From NCBI RefSeq assembly GCF_965279055.1, contig NZ_OZ257125.1, positions 3,906,001 to 3,970,000 on the forward strand: a stretch of DNA of 64,000 nucleotides, read 5' to 3'. Each line of letters opens with the position of its first letter. Position 1 is the first letter of the stretch. Made by a program: the position numbers and the translations under genes. The notes under the pieces are model-generated. The model did no database searches. It saw only the letters and a list, made by a program, of their open reading frames with translations, and was not told the DNA's origin. Positions 17,256-26,340 of this stretch are shown in pieces. Source of the stretch: Hydrocarboniphaga sp965279055. Lineage in GTDB: Bacteria > Pseudomonadota > Gammaproteobacteria > Nevskiales > Nevskiaceae.

Positions 17256-18191
17256 ATGTCCGTTCCCACCTATGACCAATTCATCGAGCCGCTTCTCCGC
17301 TTCCTCGCGACAAAGCCACAAGGTGCGGCGGCCAAAGAAGCGCACGACGCTGCAGCAGACGCGCTCCAACTCGACGATACCCAGCGGCAAGAGCTGATAA
17401 GCAGCGGGCAGCTGATGTACAAGAACCGGGCGGGATGGGCGCACGATCGACTTAAAAGAGCGGGGCTATCCAGCAACCCTCGCAAGGGCTTATGGAAGCT
17501 GACCGATGCCGGTATCGAGTACGCTCGGCAGCAGACTGCACCTCTGCCGCCGGCAGAAGTCGAGCGTCTAACAACCGGGTTTATGGATGTTCGATTGAAA
17601 CCAGCTGCGAACGCTACGCAACTGGAACCCGATGCAAAGCCACCCATCGTCAATAGCCAATCGATGTCGGCGACCGCTAGCCCAGACGATCGCCTGGAAC
17701 AGGCGCTACAAGAGCTAAAGGAGACCGTCGCCTCCGAGCTTCTGGACAACCTTAAACAAGTGTCGCCAGGCCGTTTCGAAGTCATCGTACTCGATGTCTT
17801 ACATCGCCTGGGCTACGGCGCTAGCCGCAATGACCTGCAGCGCGTCGGCGGCTCGGGCGATGGGGGCATCGATGGCGTGATCTCCCTCGACAAACTCGGC
17901 CTTGAAAAAGTTTACGTCCAAGCAAAACGGTGGCAAAGCACCGTGGGGCGTCCAGAACTTCAGGCCTTCTACGGCGCGCTCGCCGGCCAAAAAGCTAAAC
18001 GCGGTGTCTTCATCACAACTTCCGGCTTTACCGTGCAAGCCGTCGATTTTGCAAAGTCTGTAGAAGGAATCGTGCTTGTTGACGGCATCAAATTGGTCAA
18101 CTTGATGCTGGAGAATGAGGTCGGCGTATCTTCACGAATATTGAAGCTCCCCAAGCTCGATAACGACTACTTTGACGAAGAAGCCGGGTAG
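17256..18191 (+). CDS. mrr: Mrr-type modification-dependent restriction endonuclease
   Basis: The 311 residues split into an Mrr N-terminal winged-helix domain (about 5-92, ending in LTDAGIEYARQ), a variable linker, and an Mrr catalytic domain (about 165-295). The nuclease core is intact: GGSGDGGIDGVI with Asp206, then VYVQAKRW with Gln222 and Lys224, the D...QxK form. Mrr cuts DNA carrying methylated bases. It follows a toxin-antitoxin pair by 83 bases. Its codons (TTA, AAA, AAG, TCT, ACT) are visibly more AT-rich than neighbours, which suggests horizontal gain. No methyltransferase is nearby, as expected for type IV. Confidence 0.87.
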   Translation: MSVPTYDQFIEPLLRFLATKPQGAAAKEAHDAAADALQLDDTQRQELISSGQLMYKNRAGWAHDRLKRAGLSSNPRKGLWKLTDAGIEYARQQTAPLPPAEVERLTTGFMDVRLKPAANATQLEPDAKPPIVNSQSMSATASPDDRLEQALQELKETVASELLDNLKQVSPGRFEVIVLDVLHRLGYGASRNDLQRVGGSGDGGIDGVISLDKLGLEKVYVQAKRWQSTVGRPELQAFYGALAGQKAKRGVFITTSGFTVQAVDFAKSVEGIVLVDGIKLVNLMLENEVGVSSRILKLPKLDNDYFDEEAG

Positions 18192-18302
18192 CTTGGCCGG
18201 CCCGCCGGCTGAGTAGTAACAACGTAGCTGAGTCGTAAATACCATCGCTGCCATCCGAGCGGTCTGACCACAATACGCCCACCGCAAGCGTCGGAGAGCC
18301 GC

Positions 18303-18770
18303 ATGAAGACGGTCCATCAATGGCTGGGTGAGTATTCGAGCTCGCACCGAAACCCAACGAACAAGACCCTGCACTGGATCTGCGTGCCGCTGATCGTGTT
18401 CACCGCGTTCCTGGCGTTCAAGTGCATTCCGCTCGGCAACAGGATAGTCAACGTCGAGAGCCTGGTGATGCTGCTGTCGCTGGCCTACTACCTGCGGCTG
18501 TCGTGGCGGCTGAGCATCGGCCTGGCGCTGGTCTATGTGCCGATGTATTTCGCCACCGTGCTGATCCAGCAACTCGCCGGCGCTTACACGCTGGCGATCG
18601 CTGCGGGGATTTTCATCGTCGCCTGGATCGGCCAGTTCATCGGCCATCACTACGAGGGCGCCAAGCCCTCGTTCTTCAAGGATCTGCAGTTCCTGCTGAT
18701 CGGCCCGCTCTGGCTGATGTCCTTCGTGTACCGCAAACTGCACATTCCGATGAACGCCGCCCACACCTGA
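18303..18770 (+). CDS. DUF962 / Mpo1-like membrane protein
   Basis: The 155-residue protein starts with the family block WLGEYSSSHRNPTNKTLHWICVP and has about four membrane helices. It ends with WIGQFIGHHYEGAKPSFFKDLQFLLIGPLW, whose His residues match the putative metal site of yeast Mpo1, a 2-hydroxy fatty acid dioxygenase. Bacterial members are uncharacterised. It sits 6 bases before panE, so the two are probably co-transcribed. Confidence 0.85.
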   Translation: MKTVHQWLGEYSSSHRNPTNKTLHWICVPLIVFTAFLAFKCIPLGNRIVNVESLVMLLSLAYYLRLSWRLSIGLALVYVPMYFATVLIQQLAGAYTLAIAAGIFIVAWIGQFIGHHYEGAKPSFFKDLQFLLIGPLWLMSFVYRKLHIPMNAAHT

Positions 18771-18776
18771 GCCTCG

Positions 18777-19817
18777 ATGAGCCGCATCTGCATTTTCGGC
18801 GCGGGCAGCGTCGGCTGCGCGATCGGCGCGCGGCTCGCCGGCAGCGGCGCCGACCTGCTGATGATCGGCCGCCAGCGCATCGCCGACGAAGTCGCCGCGC
18901 ATGGCCTGAGCCTCAGCGACTATCGCGGCTCGTCGTATCACGTGCCGGCCGCGCAGCTGCGCTTCAGCACGTCGGCGGGGGACGCGGCCGATGCGGATTT
19001 CGTGCTGGTCACGGTCAAGTCCGCGGCGACGACCAGCGCGGCAACCGAGCTGGCGCCGGTGCTGAAACCCGGCGCCGTGGTGATCAGCTTTCAGAACGGC
19101 ATCGGCAATGCCGACCTGATCGCGCAGCAGCTGCCGCATCACCTGGTGCTGTCGGGCATGGTGCCGTACAACGCCACCGCGCGCGGCCCCGGCGAGTTTC
19201 ATCAGGGCACCGAAGGCACGCTGCTGGTCGAGCAGCACACGCGGCTCGATCCGATCACCGCAGAGTTCACGCGTGCCGGCATTCCGCTGCAGCAGCGCGA
19301 CGACATCGTCGCGGTGCAATGGGCCAAGTTGCTGCTGAATCTCAACAACCCGATCAATGCGCTGGCCAGCCTGCCGCTGAAGGCACAGCTGTCGCAACGC
19401 GACTATCGGCGCTGTCTGGCACTGGCGCAGCGCGAAGCCTTGTCCGTGCTCGACGCGGCCGGCATCAAACCGGCGCAGCTGACACCGCTGCCGCCGCACT
19501 GGATGCCGGCGCTGCTGAGCGTGCCGGATTTCATTTTCAGGCGCGTCGCCAGCAGCATGCTCAAAATCGATCCGCTGGCGCGCTCGTCGATGCTCGACGA
19601 CCTGCAGCTCGGCCGCCGCACCGAGATCGACTACATTCACGGCGTGATCGTAAAGCTCGCCGAACGACAGGGGCTCGGCGCACCGGTCAACGCGCGCCTG
19701 GTCGCACTGATCCGCGATGCCGAGAACGGCGGCCGTCGCGACTGGCGCGGTGCCGAGCTGCTGGCGCAGCTGAGCGAAGCCGCGCTGGCGCCGCAGCTCA
19801 AGCCCCGCCGTGCCTGA
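18777..19817 (+). CDS. panE: 2-dehydropantoate 2-reductase (ketopantoate reductase)
   Basis: The 346 residues open with an NADPH motif, ICIFGAGSVGCAIGARL. SFQNGIGNAD near residue 101 is the family's Q-N-G motif. WAKLLLNLNNPINAL near residue 181 supplies the catalytic Lys, and a C-terminal Ser-Ser-Met-x-x-D block (RSSMLDDLQLGRRTEID) contacts substrate and cofactor. PanE reduces ketopantoate to pantoate for coenzyme A synthesis. A PfkB-type kinase gene follows within a few bases. Paralogues acting on other 2-oxo acids exist, so assignment to pantothenate synthesis is probable, not certain. Confidence 0.85.
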   Translation: MSRICIFGAGSVGCAIGARLAGSGADLLMIGRQRIADEVAAHGLSLSDYRGSSYHVPAAQLRFSTSAGDAADADFVLVTVKSAATTSAATELAPVLKPGAVVISFQNGIGNADLIAQQLPHHLVLSGMVPYNATARGPGEFHQGTEGTLLVEQHTRLDPITAEFTRAGIPLQQRDDIVAVQWAKLLLNLNNPINALASLPLKAQLSQRDYRRCLALAQREALSVLDAAGIKPAQLTPLPPHWMPALLSVPDFIFRRVASSMLKIDPLARSSMLDDLQLGRRTEIDYIHGVIVKLAERQGLGAPVNARLVALIRDAENGGRRDWRGAELLAQLSEAALAPQLKPRRA

Positions 19818-19821
19818 GGAG

Positions 19822-20739
19822 ATGACCCTGCAAACTTCAATGCCGCGCCTGGTCGTGTTCGGCGAAGCGCTGACCGACTTCGTCCGCAGTGGTGCACAAA
19901 GCTGGCACAGCGTCGCCGGCGGCTCCTGCTGGAACGTCGCGCGTGTCGCCGCAACGCTCGGCGTCGCCAGCGCCTGGGGCGGCGCGGTCAGCGATGATCT
20001 GTTCGGCCGCGACATCATCGCGCTGTCGCGCGATGCGGGTCTCGATCTGCGCTTTGCGCAGGTCGTGGCCAAGCCGCCGCTGATCGCGATGGTGCACCAG
20101 ACGCATCCGCCGCAGTATTTCTTTCTCGGCAGCGACACCGCCGATCTCGCCTTCGACGAGAGCCGGCTGCCGGCGGGCTGGGACGCGCATTGCGAGTTCG
20201 CGCACTTCGGCTGCATCAGCCTGGTAAGGCAGCCGCTGGGCGCGCGCCTGCTGGCGATGGCGGAACGGCTGAAAGCGCGCGGCGTGCGCATCAGCTTCGA
20301 CCCGAATTATCGCAATCTGATGGGCGCGGATTATCCGGCGCTGTTCGAGCGCCTGGCCACGATCGCCGACATCATCAAGATCTCGGACGAGGACATGGGC
20401 CAGATCTATCCGCAGCTCGCAGCCGACGCGGCGCTCGCGCACGTCCGCGCGCTGGCTCCCGACGCCATGCTGCTGTACACGCGCGGTGCCGACGGGCTGA
20501 CGCTTTATCGGCATGAGCAGATCATCGAGCAAGGCGCTTTCAAGGTCGAAGTCGCCGACACCGTCGGCGCCGGCGATTCCTGCATCGGCGGCTTCATCGC
20601 CAGCCTGCTCTCGGCGCCGCAGGCGAGCCATGCCGAGCATCTGCGCTTCGCCGCCGCGACCGCCGCCGTGGTCTGCGCGCATGCCGGCGCCTACTCGCCG
20701 AGCCGCGGCGAAGTCGAGCTGCTGCTGGCCGGCGGCTGA
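19822..20739 (+). CDS. PfkB-family sugar kinase, fructokinase-like
   Basis: The protein is about 305 residues. It shows the first PfkB block (VVFGEALTDFV, with VAGGSCWNVARVAATLG) and the second, DTVGAGDSCIGGF, with the catalytic Asp and anion hole. Closest in form to fructokinases, it would phosphorylate a sugar with ATP. The start is uncertain: ATG at 19822 touches its GAGGAG box, ATG at 19840 begins nearer the usual N-terminus, and a GTG at 19810 overlaps panE. A palindromic repeat follows, then a convergent AGE-type isomerase gene. Confidence 0.85.
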   Translation: MTLQTSMPRLVVFGEALTDFVRSGAQSWHSVAGGSCWNVARVAATLGVASAWGGAVSDDLFGRDIIALSRDAGLDLRFAQVVAKPPLIAMVHQTHPPQYFFLGSDTADLAFDESRLPAGWDAHCEFAHFGCISLVRQPLGARLLAMAERLKARGVRISFDPNYRNLMGADYPALFERLATIADIIKISDEDMGQIYPQLAADAALAHVRALAPDAMLLYTRGADGLTLYRHEQIIEQGAFKVEVADTVGAGDSCIGGFIASLLSAPQASHAEHLRFAAATAAVVCAHAGAYSPSRGEVELLLAGG

Positions 20740-20744
20740 AGCGC

Positions 20745-20815
20745 GTAGCCCGGGTGAAACCCGGGGCTCGATGCCACGAATCATTGCGGCCATCCCCGGG
20801 TTTCACCCGGGCTAC
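20745..20815. repeat. Repeat family C, inverted pair
   Basis: GTAGCCCGGGTGAAACCCGG plus GG is mirrored at the other end as CCCCGGGTTTCACCCGGGCT plus AC, with a 27-base centre. It lies between convergent genes, and its final CTAC supplies the TAG stop of the minus-strand AGE-type gene. Confidence 0.88.
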
Positions 20816-22005
20816 GGCGAAGACAGGGCTTTCAGCACCTCGTAGCAGGCACCCATCGTGTGATAGTCGGTCTTACCGGCCGGGCTTTTCTCGTCGCTGT
20901 AGGTGCGGTTGTCCGGCGTCAGGATGCGATACCAGGCGCCGTAGCGATGATCGACCATGTGCCGCCAGCTGTAGTCCCAGAGCCGCTCGTACCACTGCCA
21001 ATAGCTCGCCTCGCCACTGCGCTCGGCCAGTAGCGCGGCCGCGGCCAGCGACTCCGCCTGCACCCAGAAATATTTGTCTTCGTCGTAGAAGCGGCCTTCG
21101 CGATCGAAGCCGTAAACCAGGCCGCCATGCCTCGCGTCCCAGCTTTGCGGAATCGAGCGGTCGAACAGCTCACGCGCTCTTTGCAGGTGCCAGTCGGCCG
21201 GCAGATGGCGGTCGAGTATCAGCAGCAGCTTGGCCCACTCGGCCTGATGCCCGGGCTGATAGCCCCAAGGCTTGAAGATGTTGCGGCGATCGCCCTTGTT
21301 GTAGTCCCAGTCCGGCGTCCAGTCGGCGTGGTAATGCTCCCAGACCAGGCCGTCGGCGAGCGCGGCCTGGCGGTTGACCATGTGGTCGGCGAGCAGCGCC
21401 GCGCGCTGCAGGTAGCGCGGCTCGCGCGTCGCCTCGAACGCGGCCAGCATCGCCTCGCAGGCGTGCATGTTCGCGTTCTGGCCGCGGTACGGCGACAGCG
21501 TCCAGTCGGCCGTCGCCTCGTCGGCGTAGAGCCCGCGCTGCGCATCCCAGAACCGGCGCTCCATCAGCTCCCAGGTTTCGTCCAGATAGGCGCGCGCTTC
21601 CACGACGCCGGCCTCGATCGCCTTGGCATAAGCGAGCACGACGAAAGCCAGGCCATAGCAGTACTGGGTGCGGCTTTCGGCGACACCGTCTTTCAGCTGC
21701 CAGGCGTAGCCACCGGTATCCGGATCGCGATGCTGCTCGCGCAGGAACGCGACGCCGTGGCGTACCGCGTCGCGATACGCCGGCTCGCCGAACTGCTGCC
21801 AGGCCATCGAATAGTTGAAGACGAAACGCGTGCTGCTGACCAGGTGGCGCGTCGCGCGATCGTAGATCGCGCCATCGTCCTTGAAGAAGTGGAAAAAGCC
21901 GCCGGCGGCATCGATGCAACGCGGGTGATAGAACGCCATCGTCCGCTGCACGTGCTCGATCAGAAAATCGCGGGAGCGGAATGCCGGTGTGGCGGGGTCG
22001 TTCAT
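20812..22005 (-). CDS. N-acylglucosamine 2-epimerase-family sugar isomerase
   Basis: The ATG at 22005 gives 397 residues, the normal length for this (alpha/alpha)6-barrel family; upstream in-frame sequence overlaps the divergent hydrolase leader and was rejected. Family blocks include STRFVFNYSMA, HYHADW, WGYQPGHQAEWAKLL with a catalytic His, KYFWVQAESLAA and DYHTMGACYEVLKAL with the second His. Members are GlcNAc 2-epimerase, cellobiose epimerase and mannose/fructose isomerase (YihS). Convergence with a fructokinase-like gene favours mannose-fructose conversion, but this is weak evidence. Confidence 0.84.
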   Translation of the reverse strand: MNDPATPAFRSRDFLIEHVQRTMAFYHPRCIDAAGGFFHFFKDDGAIYDRATRHLVSSTRFVFNYSMAWQQFGEPAYRDAVRHGVAFLREQHRDPDTGGYAWQLKDGVAESRTQYCYGLAFVVLAYAKAIEAGVVEARAYLDETWELMERRFWDAQRGLYADEATADWTLSPYRGQNANMHACEAMLAAFEATREPRYLQRAALLADHMVNRQAALADGLVWEHYHADWTPDWDYNKGDRRNIFKPWGYQPGHQAEWAKLLLILDRHLPADWHLQRARELFDRSIPQSWDARHGGLVYGFDREGRFYDEDKYFWVQAESLAAAALLAERSGEASYWQWYERLWDYSWRHMVDHRYGAWYRILTPDNRTYSDEKSPAGKTDYHTMGACYEVLKALSSP

Positions 22006-22147
22006 CGGGTCTCGGTGCCAGGGATCAAGCGTTTGCAGCAAGTCGCGACTGTGCCATGGCGCCGTCGCGCGGGCTGTCACCAAGGCGACAGATGTCGGCG
22101 GCGATTTGCCGGACACTGGACGCCCGCCACCATGCCGGCCGATCAAC

Positions 22148-22954
22148 ATGAGCGATTCGAAAAATCCAGTGAGTGCAATCGGCATGGTCGACCGTCTCGA
22201 CACGCCGGCCAGCGGCTTCAGGCCCGCCGAAATCGAGTTCGTGAAGGCTTATCTCGCCTCGGGCCCGATGGACGCCAAGATCACCGGCCGGCTCGGCGGC
22301 GAGGAGCTGCTGAAGGCACGCGATGCGGCGCAGGCCGAACTGCGACAGCGCGACTGGCCCAATCTCGGCCAGTACCGCGACGCCAACGCCGCGCTCGCCG
22401 GGCGCAGCGTGGAGGCCGTTTTCATCGGCGACTCGATCACCGAATTCTGGGGCTACGCCGACACCGCGCTGTTCAGCGGCAAGGTGCACAACCGCGGCAT
22501 CAGCGGCCAGACCACACCGCAGATGCTGCTGCGCTTCATGGCCGACGTGATCAGGCTGCGGCCCACGGTCGTGCACCTGATGGGAGGCACCAACGACATC
22601 GCCGGCAATACCGGTCCGAGCACTTACGCCGACTACCAGAACAACCTGCTGGCGATGATCGCGCTGGCGCGGCATCACGGCCTGCGCGTGATACTCGGCA
22701 GCCTAGTACCGGCTGGCAGTCTCGGCTGGCGGCCAGAGGTGCAGCCGCGGCCGCGCATCGCGCAGATCAACGCCTGGCTGCGTGAGCTGGCCGCCGAACA
22801 TGGCCTGGTCTACGCCGACTACCACGCGGTGCTGTCGACGCCGGACGGCGCGATGCGCGCCGACTACACACGCGACGGCGTGCACCCGACCGCGGCCGGC
22901 TACGCCGCGATGCGGCCGGTGGCGCTGGCGGCACTGGACCAGGCCTTGAAGTAG
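22148..22954 (+). CDS. SGNH/GDSL-type esterase or acetylhydrolase
   Basis: The 268-residue protein has the four SGNH blocks: FIGDSITEFWG (Ser), NRGISGQTTPQML (Gly), MGGTNDIAGN (Asn) and DGVHPTAAGY (Asp and His). An extra N-terminal segment of about 90 residues with no signal peptide precedes block I. The fold covers lipases, thioesterases and carbohydrate acetylesterases such as PAF-acetylhydrolase-like enzymes. It is divergent from the AGE isomerase gene, so a shared role in sugar processing is possible. Confidence 0.85.
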   Translation: MSDSKNPVSAIGMVDRLDTPASGFRPAEIEFVKAYLASGPMDAKITGRLGGEELLKARDAAQAELRQRDWPNLGQYRDANAALAGRSVEAVFIGDSITEFWGYADTALFSGKVHNRGISGQTTPQMLLRFMADVIRLRPTVVHLMGGTNDIAGNTGPSTYADYQNNLLAMIALARHHGLRVILGSLVPAGSLGWRPEVQPRPRIAQINAWLRELAAEHGLVYADYHAVLSTPDGAMRADYTRDGVHPTAAGYAAMRPVALAALDQALK

Positions 22955-22998
22955 GTCGGGCCATGGCCCGCCGCGTTTTCCAACAGCCACGGCAGCAT

Positions 22999-23097
22999 CC
23001 CGTTCGTCCCGAGCAGCGCCGCAGGCGCGTATCGAGGAGCCCGAGCGCGACCCTATCCCTCGATACGCCGCTAAAGCGGCTACTCGGGAAGAACGGG
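22999..23097. repeat. Repeat family B, inverted pair
   Basis: CCCGTTCGTCCCGAG, a GCGCCGCAGGCGC hairpin and GTATCGAGG form one arm. CCCTCGATAC, GCCGCTAAAGCGGC and TACTCGGGAAGAACGGG form the other. It lies between convergent genes (SGNH hydrolase and MFS carrier). Confidence 0.85.
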
Positions 23098-23127
23098 TTT
23101 AGTTGTATCCGCCGCTGTGGAGCCGCC

Positions 23128-24342
23128 CTACGCCGCTGCTGCCTGCTGCCGCGCCTCGCGTATCGGCAGGCACAGCAGCGCCGCCAGGCCGGCCAGCGCC
23201 ATGTCGCCGTACCACATCCAGTTGTAGTCGCCGAAGCGGGCGATGGTCACGCCGCCTAGCCATGCGCCGAAGAAGCCGCCGATCTGGTGCGACAACAGCG
23301 TGAGGCCGAACAAGGTGCCTAGATAGCGCGTGCCGAGCAGCTTGCCGACCAAGCCGGCGGTCGGCGGCACCGTCGCCAGCCAGCTGAAGCCCAGTGCCGC
23401 GGCGAACACATAAAACGTCCATGGCGTTCGCGGCGACAGCAGATAGATCGCGATGATCAACACGCGGCTCGCGTACATCGCACCGAGGATGTAGCGCATG
23501 CGGTAGCGCGAGCCCAGCGCGCCGGCGGTGAGGCTGCCGGCGACATTGAACAGGCCGATCAGCGCCAGCGAGGTCGCCGACACACTCGCCGGCAAACCGC
23601 ACAGCGCGACTTCGCCCGGCAGATGCGTGACCAGAAACGCGATATGCACGCCGCAGGTGAAAAAGCCGGCGTGTAGCAGCCAGTAGCTGCGATCGCGCAG
23701 CGCCACGCGCAGTTGCGCGCGCAGGCCCTGATCGGTCGGCGCGCCGGCGACGGCAGAGGGCGCGACGGTCTGGCGCTTGCCCAGGCCGAGCAGCAGCGGA
23801 ATCACCAGCAGGCTCGCCGCGGCCAGCGAATACATCGCCGCGATCCAGCCGAAGGCGACGATCAGCATCTGCGCCAGCGGCGCGAACACGAACTGGCCGA
23901 AGGAGCCGCCGGCATTGATCAGGCCGCTGGCGAAGCTGCGCTTTGAAGGCGGCAGCGCCGAAGCGGTCGCGCCGATCAGGATCGAAAAGCTCGCCGCACC
24001 GGCGCCGGACGACACCAGCATGCCCATCGTCAGCATCAGCCCGAACTGCGAGCTGACCTGCGGCACCAGCACATAGCCGGCCGCGAGCAGCAGCGTGCCG
24101 CACAGGATCACCGGCCGCGCGCCGTACTGGTCGGCGATCGCGCCGAACACGGGCTGCACCGCGCCCCACATGAACTGGCCGACCGCCAGCGCGAAGCTGA
24201 CGCCGACGATGCCGACGCCGGTGGCCTGCGTGATCGGCCCGATGAACAGGCCCATCGACTGGCGCCCGCCCATCGTGATCATCAGCATCGCCGCGGCGCT
24301 GAGCATCAGCGTCCAGGCGGTTCGGGTGGCGGCTTGGGTCAC
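23128..24342 (-). CDS. MFS transporter, monocarboxylate/oxalate-formate-like
   Basis: The protein has 404 residues and twelve predicted helices. GGRQSMGLFIGPITQATG near the start and GAIADQYGARPVI between helices 2 and 3 are MFS signatures, close in form to the oxalate:formate and monocarboxylate carriers. A central loop (about 195-215) separates the two six-helix halves. The substrate is probably a small carboxylate, not proven. It lies downstream of the class IV aminotransferase on the same strand, with a REP pair in between. Confidence 0.82.
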   Translation of the reverse strand: MTQAATRTAWTLMLSAAAMLMITMGGRQSMGLFIGPITQATGVGIVGVSFALAVGQFMWGAVQPVFGAIADQYGARPVILCGTLLLAAGYVLVPQVSSQFGLMLTMGMLVSSGAGAASFSILIGATASALPPSKRSFASGLINAGGSFGQFVFAPLAQMLIVAFGWIAAMYSLAAASLLVIPLLLGLGKRQTVAPSAVAGAPTDQGLRAQLRVALRDRSYWLLHAGFFTCGVHIAFLVTHLPGEVALCGLPASVSATSLALIGLFNVAGSLTAGALGSRYRMRYILGAMYASRVLIIAIYLLSPRTPWTFYVFAAALGFSWLATVPPTAGLVGKLLGTRYLGTLFGLTLLSHQIGGFFGAWLGGVTIARFGDYNWMWYGDMALAGLAALLCLPIREARQQAAAA

Positions 24343-24409
24343 GGGCGTTGCGGCTTATGGATGATGGTCGTCATGTTAATGGTATCGCGATGCGTTCGTC
24401 ACGAGTTCA

Positions 24410-24471
24410 GTCGCGGATGGGATCCGCTCCTACAGTTTCGCGCCCTTGTAGGAGCGGATCCTATCCGCGAC
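24410..24471. repeat. REP family A, outward pair with unlike arms
   Basis: The first arm is GTCGCGGATGGGATCCGCTC plus CTACA; the second is TGTAGGAGCGGATCCTATCC plus GCGA. The arms are inverted in the outward order and differ by two bases in the core. They lie between the aminotransferase stop and the MFS start, both minus strand. Confidence 0.88.
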
Positions 24472-24477
24472 CGAGGC

Positions 24478-25293
24478 TCATAACAGCACATCGACAGCAA
24501 CGGACTCATACGCAGCCTGCAACCGCGCCGTCAGCGCCCCATCCTCGACAAACCGCCACTGATCGATCGCCACGATCGCGGTACCGACACCGGTGGAGTT
24601 GCAGCTGAAAGCCGCCTGCATGCCACCGAGATCCGCCAGCCGCACTTCTCTCGCCTGCTGCTCGACACCCGCCGCATTCAACGCCACCTTCAACAGCTGC
24701 TGCGACACCCCGTCGAGCATCTCCGCCTGCGGCCAGATCACCCGTGCACCGTCCCAGAAGCCGACATTCCACACCGAGCCCTCGCTGATGCGGCCAAGCT
24801 CGTCGACGAACAGCGCGTCGTCATACCCGGCCTGCAGCGCCAGCTGCCGCTGCCGGAACAGGCCGAACGTGCCGACGTGCTTGACCTGCGGCAGATCGCG
24901 CCGGTAAGCCTGCGCCTGTACGCGAATCGACTGGGCTGGTGCGAGCCACGGCGCGCCGACCGTGATCATCACCTCGACCGGCTGCGGCGCTCCGGGCCGC
25001 TCGCGGTTGAACTGAGCGGCGAACACGTTGACGCGCACCGAACTGGCGGCAATGGCCTCGCTGCCGGCGTGGCGCAGGGCCTGCTGCAGCCAGACCAGAA
25101 CTTGCGCCGGATCGAGCTCGCTGCCGAACAGCAGCCGCGTCGCCTGCTGCAGCCGCAGCAGATGCAATACCAGCCCGCGCACACCGCCGTCGCGCACCTG
25201 CATCGACGTGAAGTGGCCGTAGTTCGGCAACGCGGCCGATAGCGTTTCGACGGACGCCGGCGTACCGTTGATTTCGATCAGGGGCCGTTTCAT
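24478..25293 (-). CDS. Class IV PLP-dependent aminotransferase
   Basis: The ATG at 25293 (MKRPLIEING) gives 271 residues; an ATG five codons upstream is possible. The fold is that of branched-chain aminotransferase and aminodeoxychorismate lyase (PabC): Lys138 in QVKHVGTF binds PLP and Glu171 in GRISEGSVWNV contacts its ring. The SCNSTGVGTA segment near the end replaces the usual phosphate-loop motif. Substrate cannot be assigned, and no folate or branched-chain genes are close. Confidence 0.82.
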   Translation of the reverse strand: MKRPLIEINGTPASVETLSAALPNYGHFTSMQVRDGGVRGLVLHLLRLQQATRLLFGSELDPAQVLVWLQQALRHAGSEAIAASSVRVNVFAAQFNRERPGAPQPVEVMITVGAPWLAPAQSIRVQAQAYRRDLPQVKHVGTFGLFRQRQLALQAGYDDALFVDELGRISEGSVWNVGFWDGARVIWPQAEMLDGVSQQLLKVALNAAGVEQQAREVRLADLGGMQAAFSCNSTGVGTAIVAIDQWRFVEDGALTARLQAAYESVAVDVLL

Positions 25294-25390
25294 CGAGCTA
25301 GGTTCCATCGGCCTAGCGTATCGCGCCAGCAGGCGCAGCGGCGCGCGGCGGTGGTCGTGATCATCGAAACTTCGGGAGGAGAACGACAAC

Positions 25391-26323
25391 ATGGCAATCC
25401 TGCATCGGTCACGGCGGCGCTGGAAGCTGGCGCTGATTCTGCTGCTGGTCGGCGCGCCGGCCTATTACTTCGCGGTGCTGTACAGCCCGCGCGCGGACGG
25501 CGGCAGCGCCTATTCGATCGATGTCGCCGCGATCCGCTCGCTGGCCGATTCGCTGCCGGGCGACAAGCCGTCCGAGCTCCGCTACGAGCAGGTAATGGCC
25601 TTCGAATTTGCGCAGGCGATGGTCGTCGCCGGCGATCCCTGGCGCGGCACGCCGATCCCGATTTTCTCCTGGCAGCTGGTCTATCCGCAGCAGACCGTGA
25701 TCGTCGACACCGCGATGGCGCGCAGCATCGCCAAGCCCGGGTTCATGGTGACGGCCTACGACGACCAGGCCTACGCGCGCATGAGCGCCGCGCTGCCGAA
25801 GGCGGCCTTGATCGTGATCACGCACGAGCACATGGATCACATCGGCGGCATCGCCGCGTATCCGCGCCCCAGGGAGCTGCTGCAGGCCCTGCGCCTGACA
25901 CCCGAACAGCTCGCGCACCCGGAGAAGATGGCGCCGGCCGAACTGCAGCCGCAACTCGTCGCCGGCCTGCAGCCGCTGGTCTACGACAAGATGATCGCGA
26001 TCGCGCCCGGCGTGGTGCTGATCCGCTCGCCGGGGCATACGCCGGGCAGCCAGATGGTTTACATCCGGCGTGCCGACGGACGCGAAGTGCTGCTGCTGGG
26101 CGATATCGCCTGGCACCAGCGCAATATCGATCTGCTGCGCGAACGGCCCTGGTTCATGACCGCGATCATCGGCGAGAACCGCGCGCAGGTGCTGCCGGAA
26201 TTCGTCGCGCTGCATCAGCTCGCGCAAAGCCATCCGGAGATACATCAGGTGCCGGGGCATGACGGCGAGGTGGTGCAGAAACTGGCGGCGGATGGCTTGA
26301 TGACAGCGGGATTCGAGCCCTAG
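25391..26323 (+). CDS. Membrane-anchored metallo-beta-lactamase-fold hydrolase
   Basis: A strong GGGAGGAG box precedes the ATG. The 310 residues begin with a positively charged stretch and one hydrophobic helix (about 12-31), placing the enzyme in the periplasm, anchored. The metal set is complete: THEHMDHIGG near residue 144, SPGHTPGSQM near 217, LLGDIAWH near 237 and VPGHD near 295. Substrate is unknown; lactonases and aryl hydrolases of this fold look similar. It is divergent from the aminotransferase and convergent with the ABC-F gene. Confidence 0.84.
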   Translation: MAILHRSRRRWKLALILLLVGAPAYYFAVLYSPRADGGSAYSIDVAAIRSLADSLPGDKPSELRYEQVMAFEFAQAMVVAGDPWRGTPIPIFSWQLVYPQQTVIVDTAMARSIAKPGFMVTAYDDQAYARMSAALPKAALIVITHEHMDHIGGIAAYPRPRELLQALRLTPEQLAHPEKMAPAELQPQLVAGLQPLVYDKMIAIAPGVVLIRSPGHTPGSQMVYIRRADGREVLLLGDIAWHQRNIDLLRERPWFMTAIIGENRAQVLPEFVALHQLAQSHPEIHQVPGHDGEVVQKLAADGLMTAGFEP

Positions 26324-26340
26324 CCGAAAGCCCACGGAAC

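Noticed and set aside
16502..18191. Prophage or integrative element
   Set aside because: No integrase, structural gene, tRNA or direct repeats were seen around the toxin-antitoxin and mrr genes.
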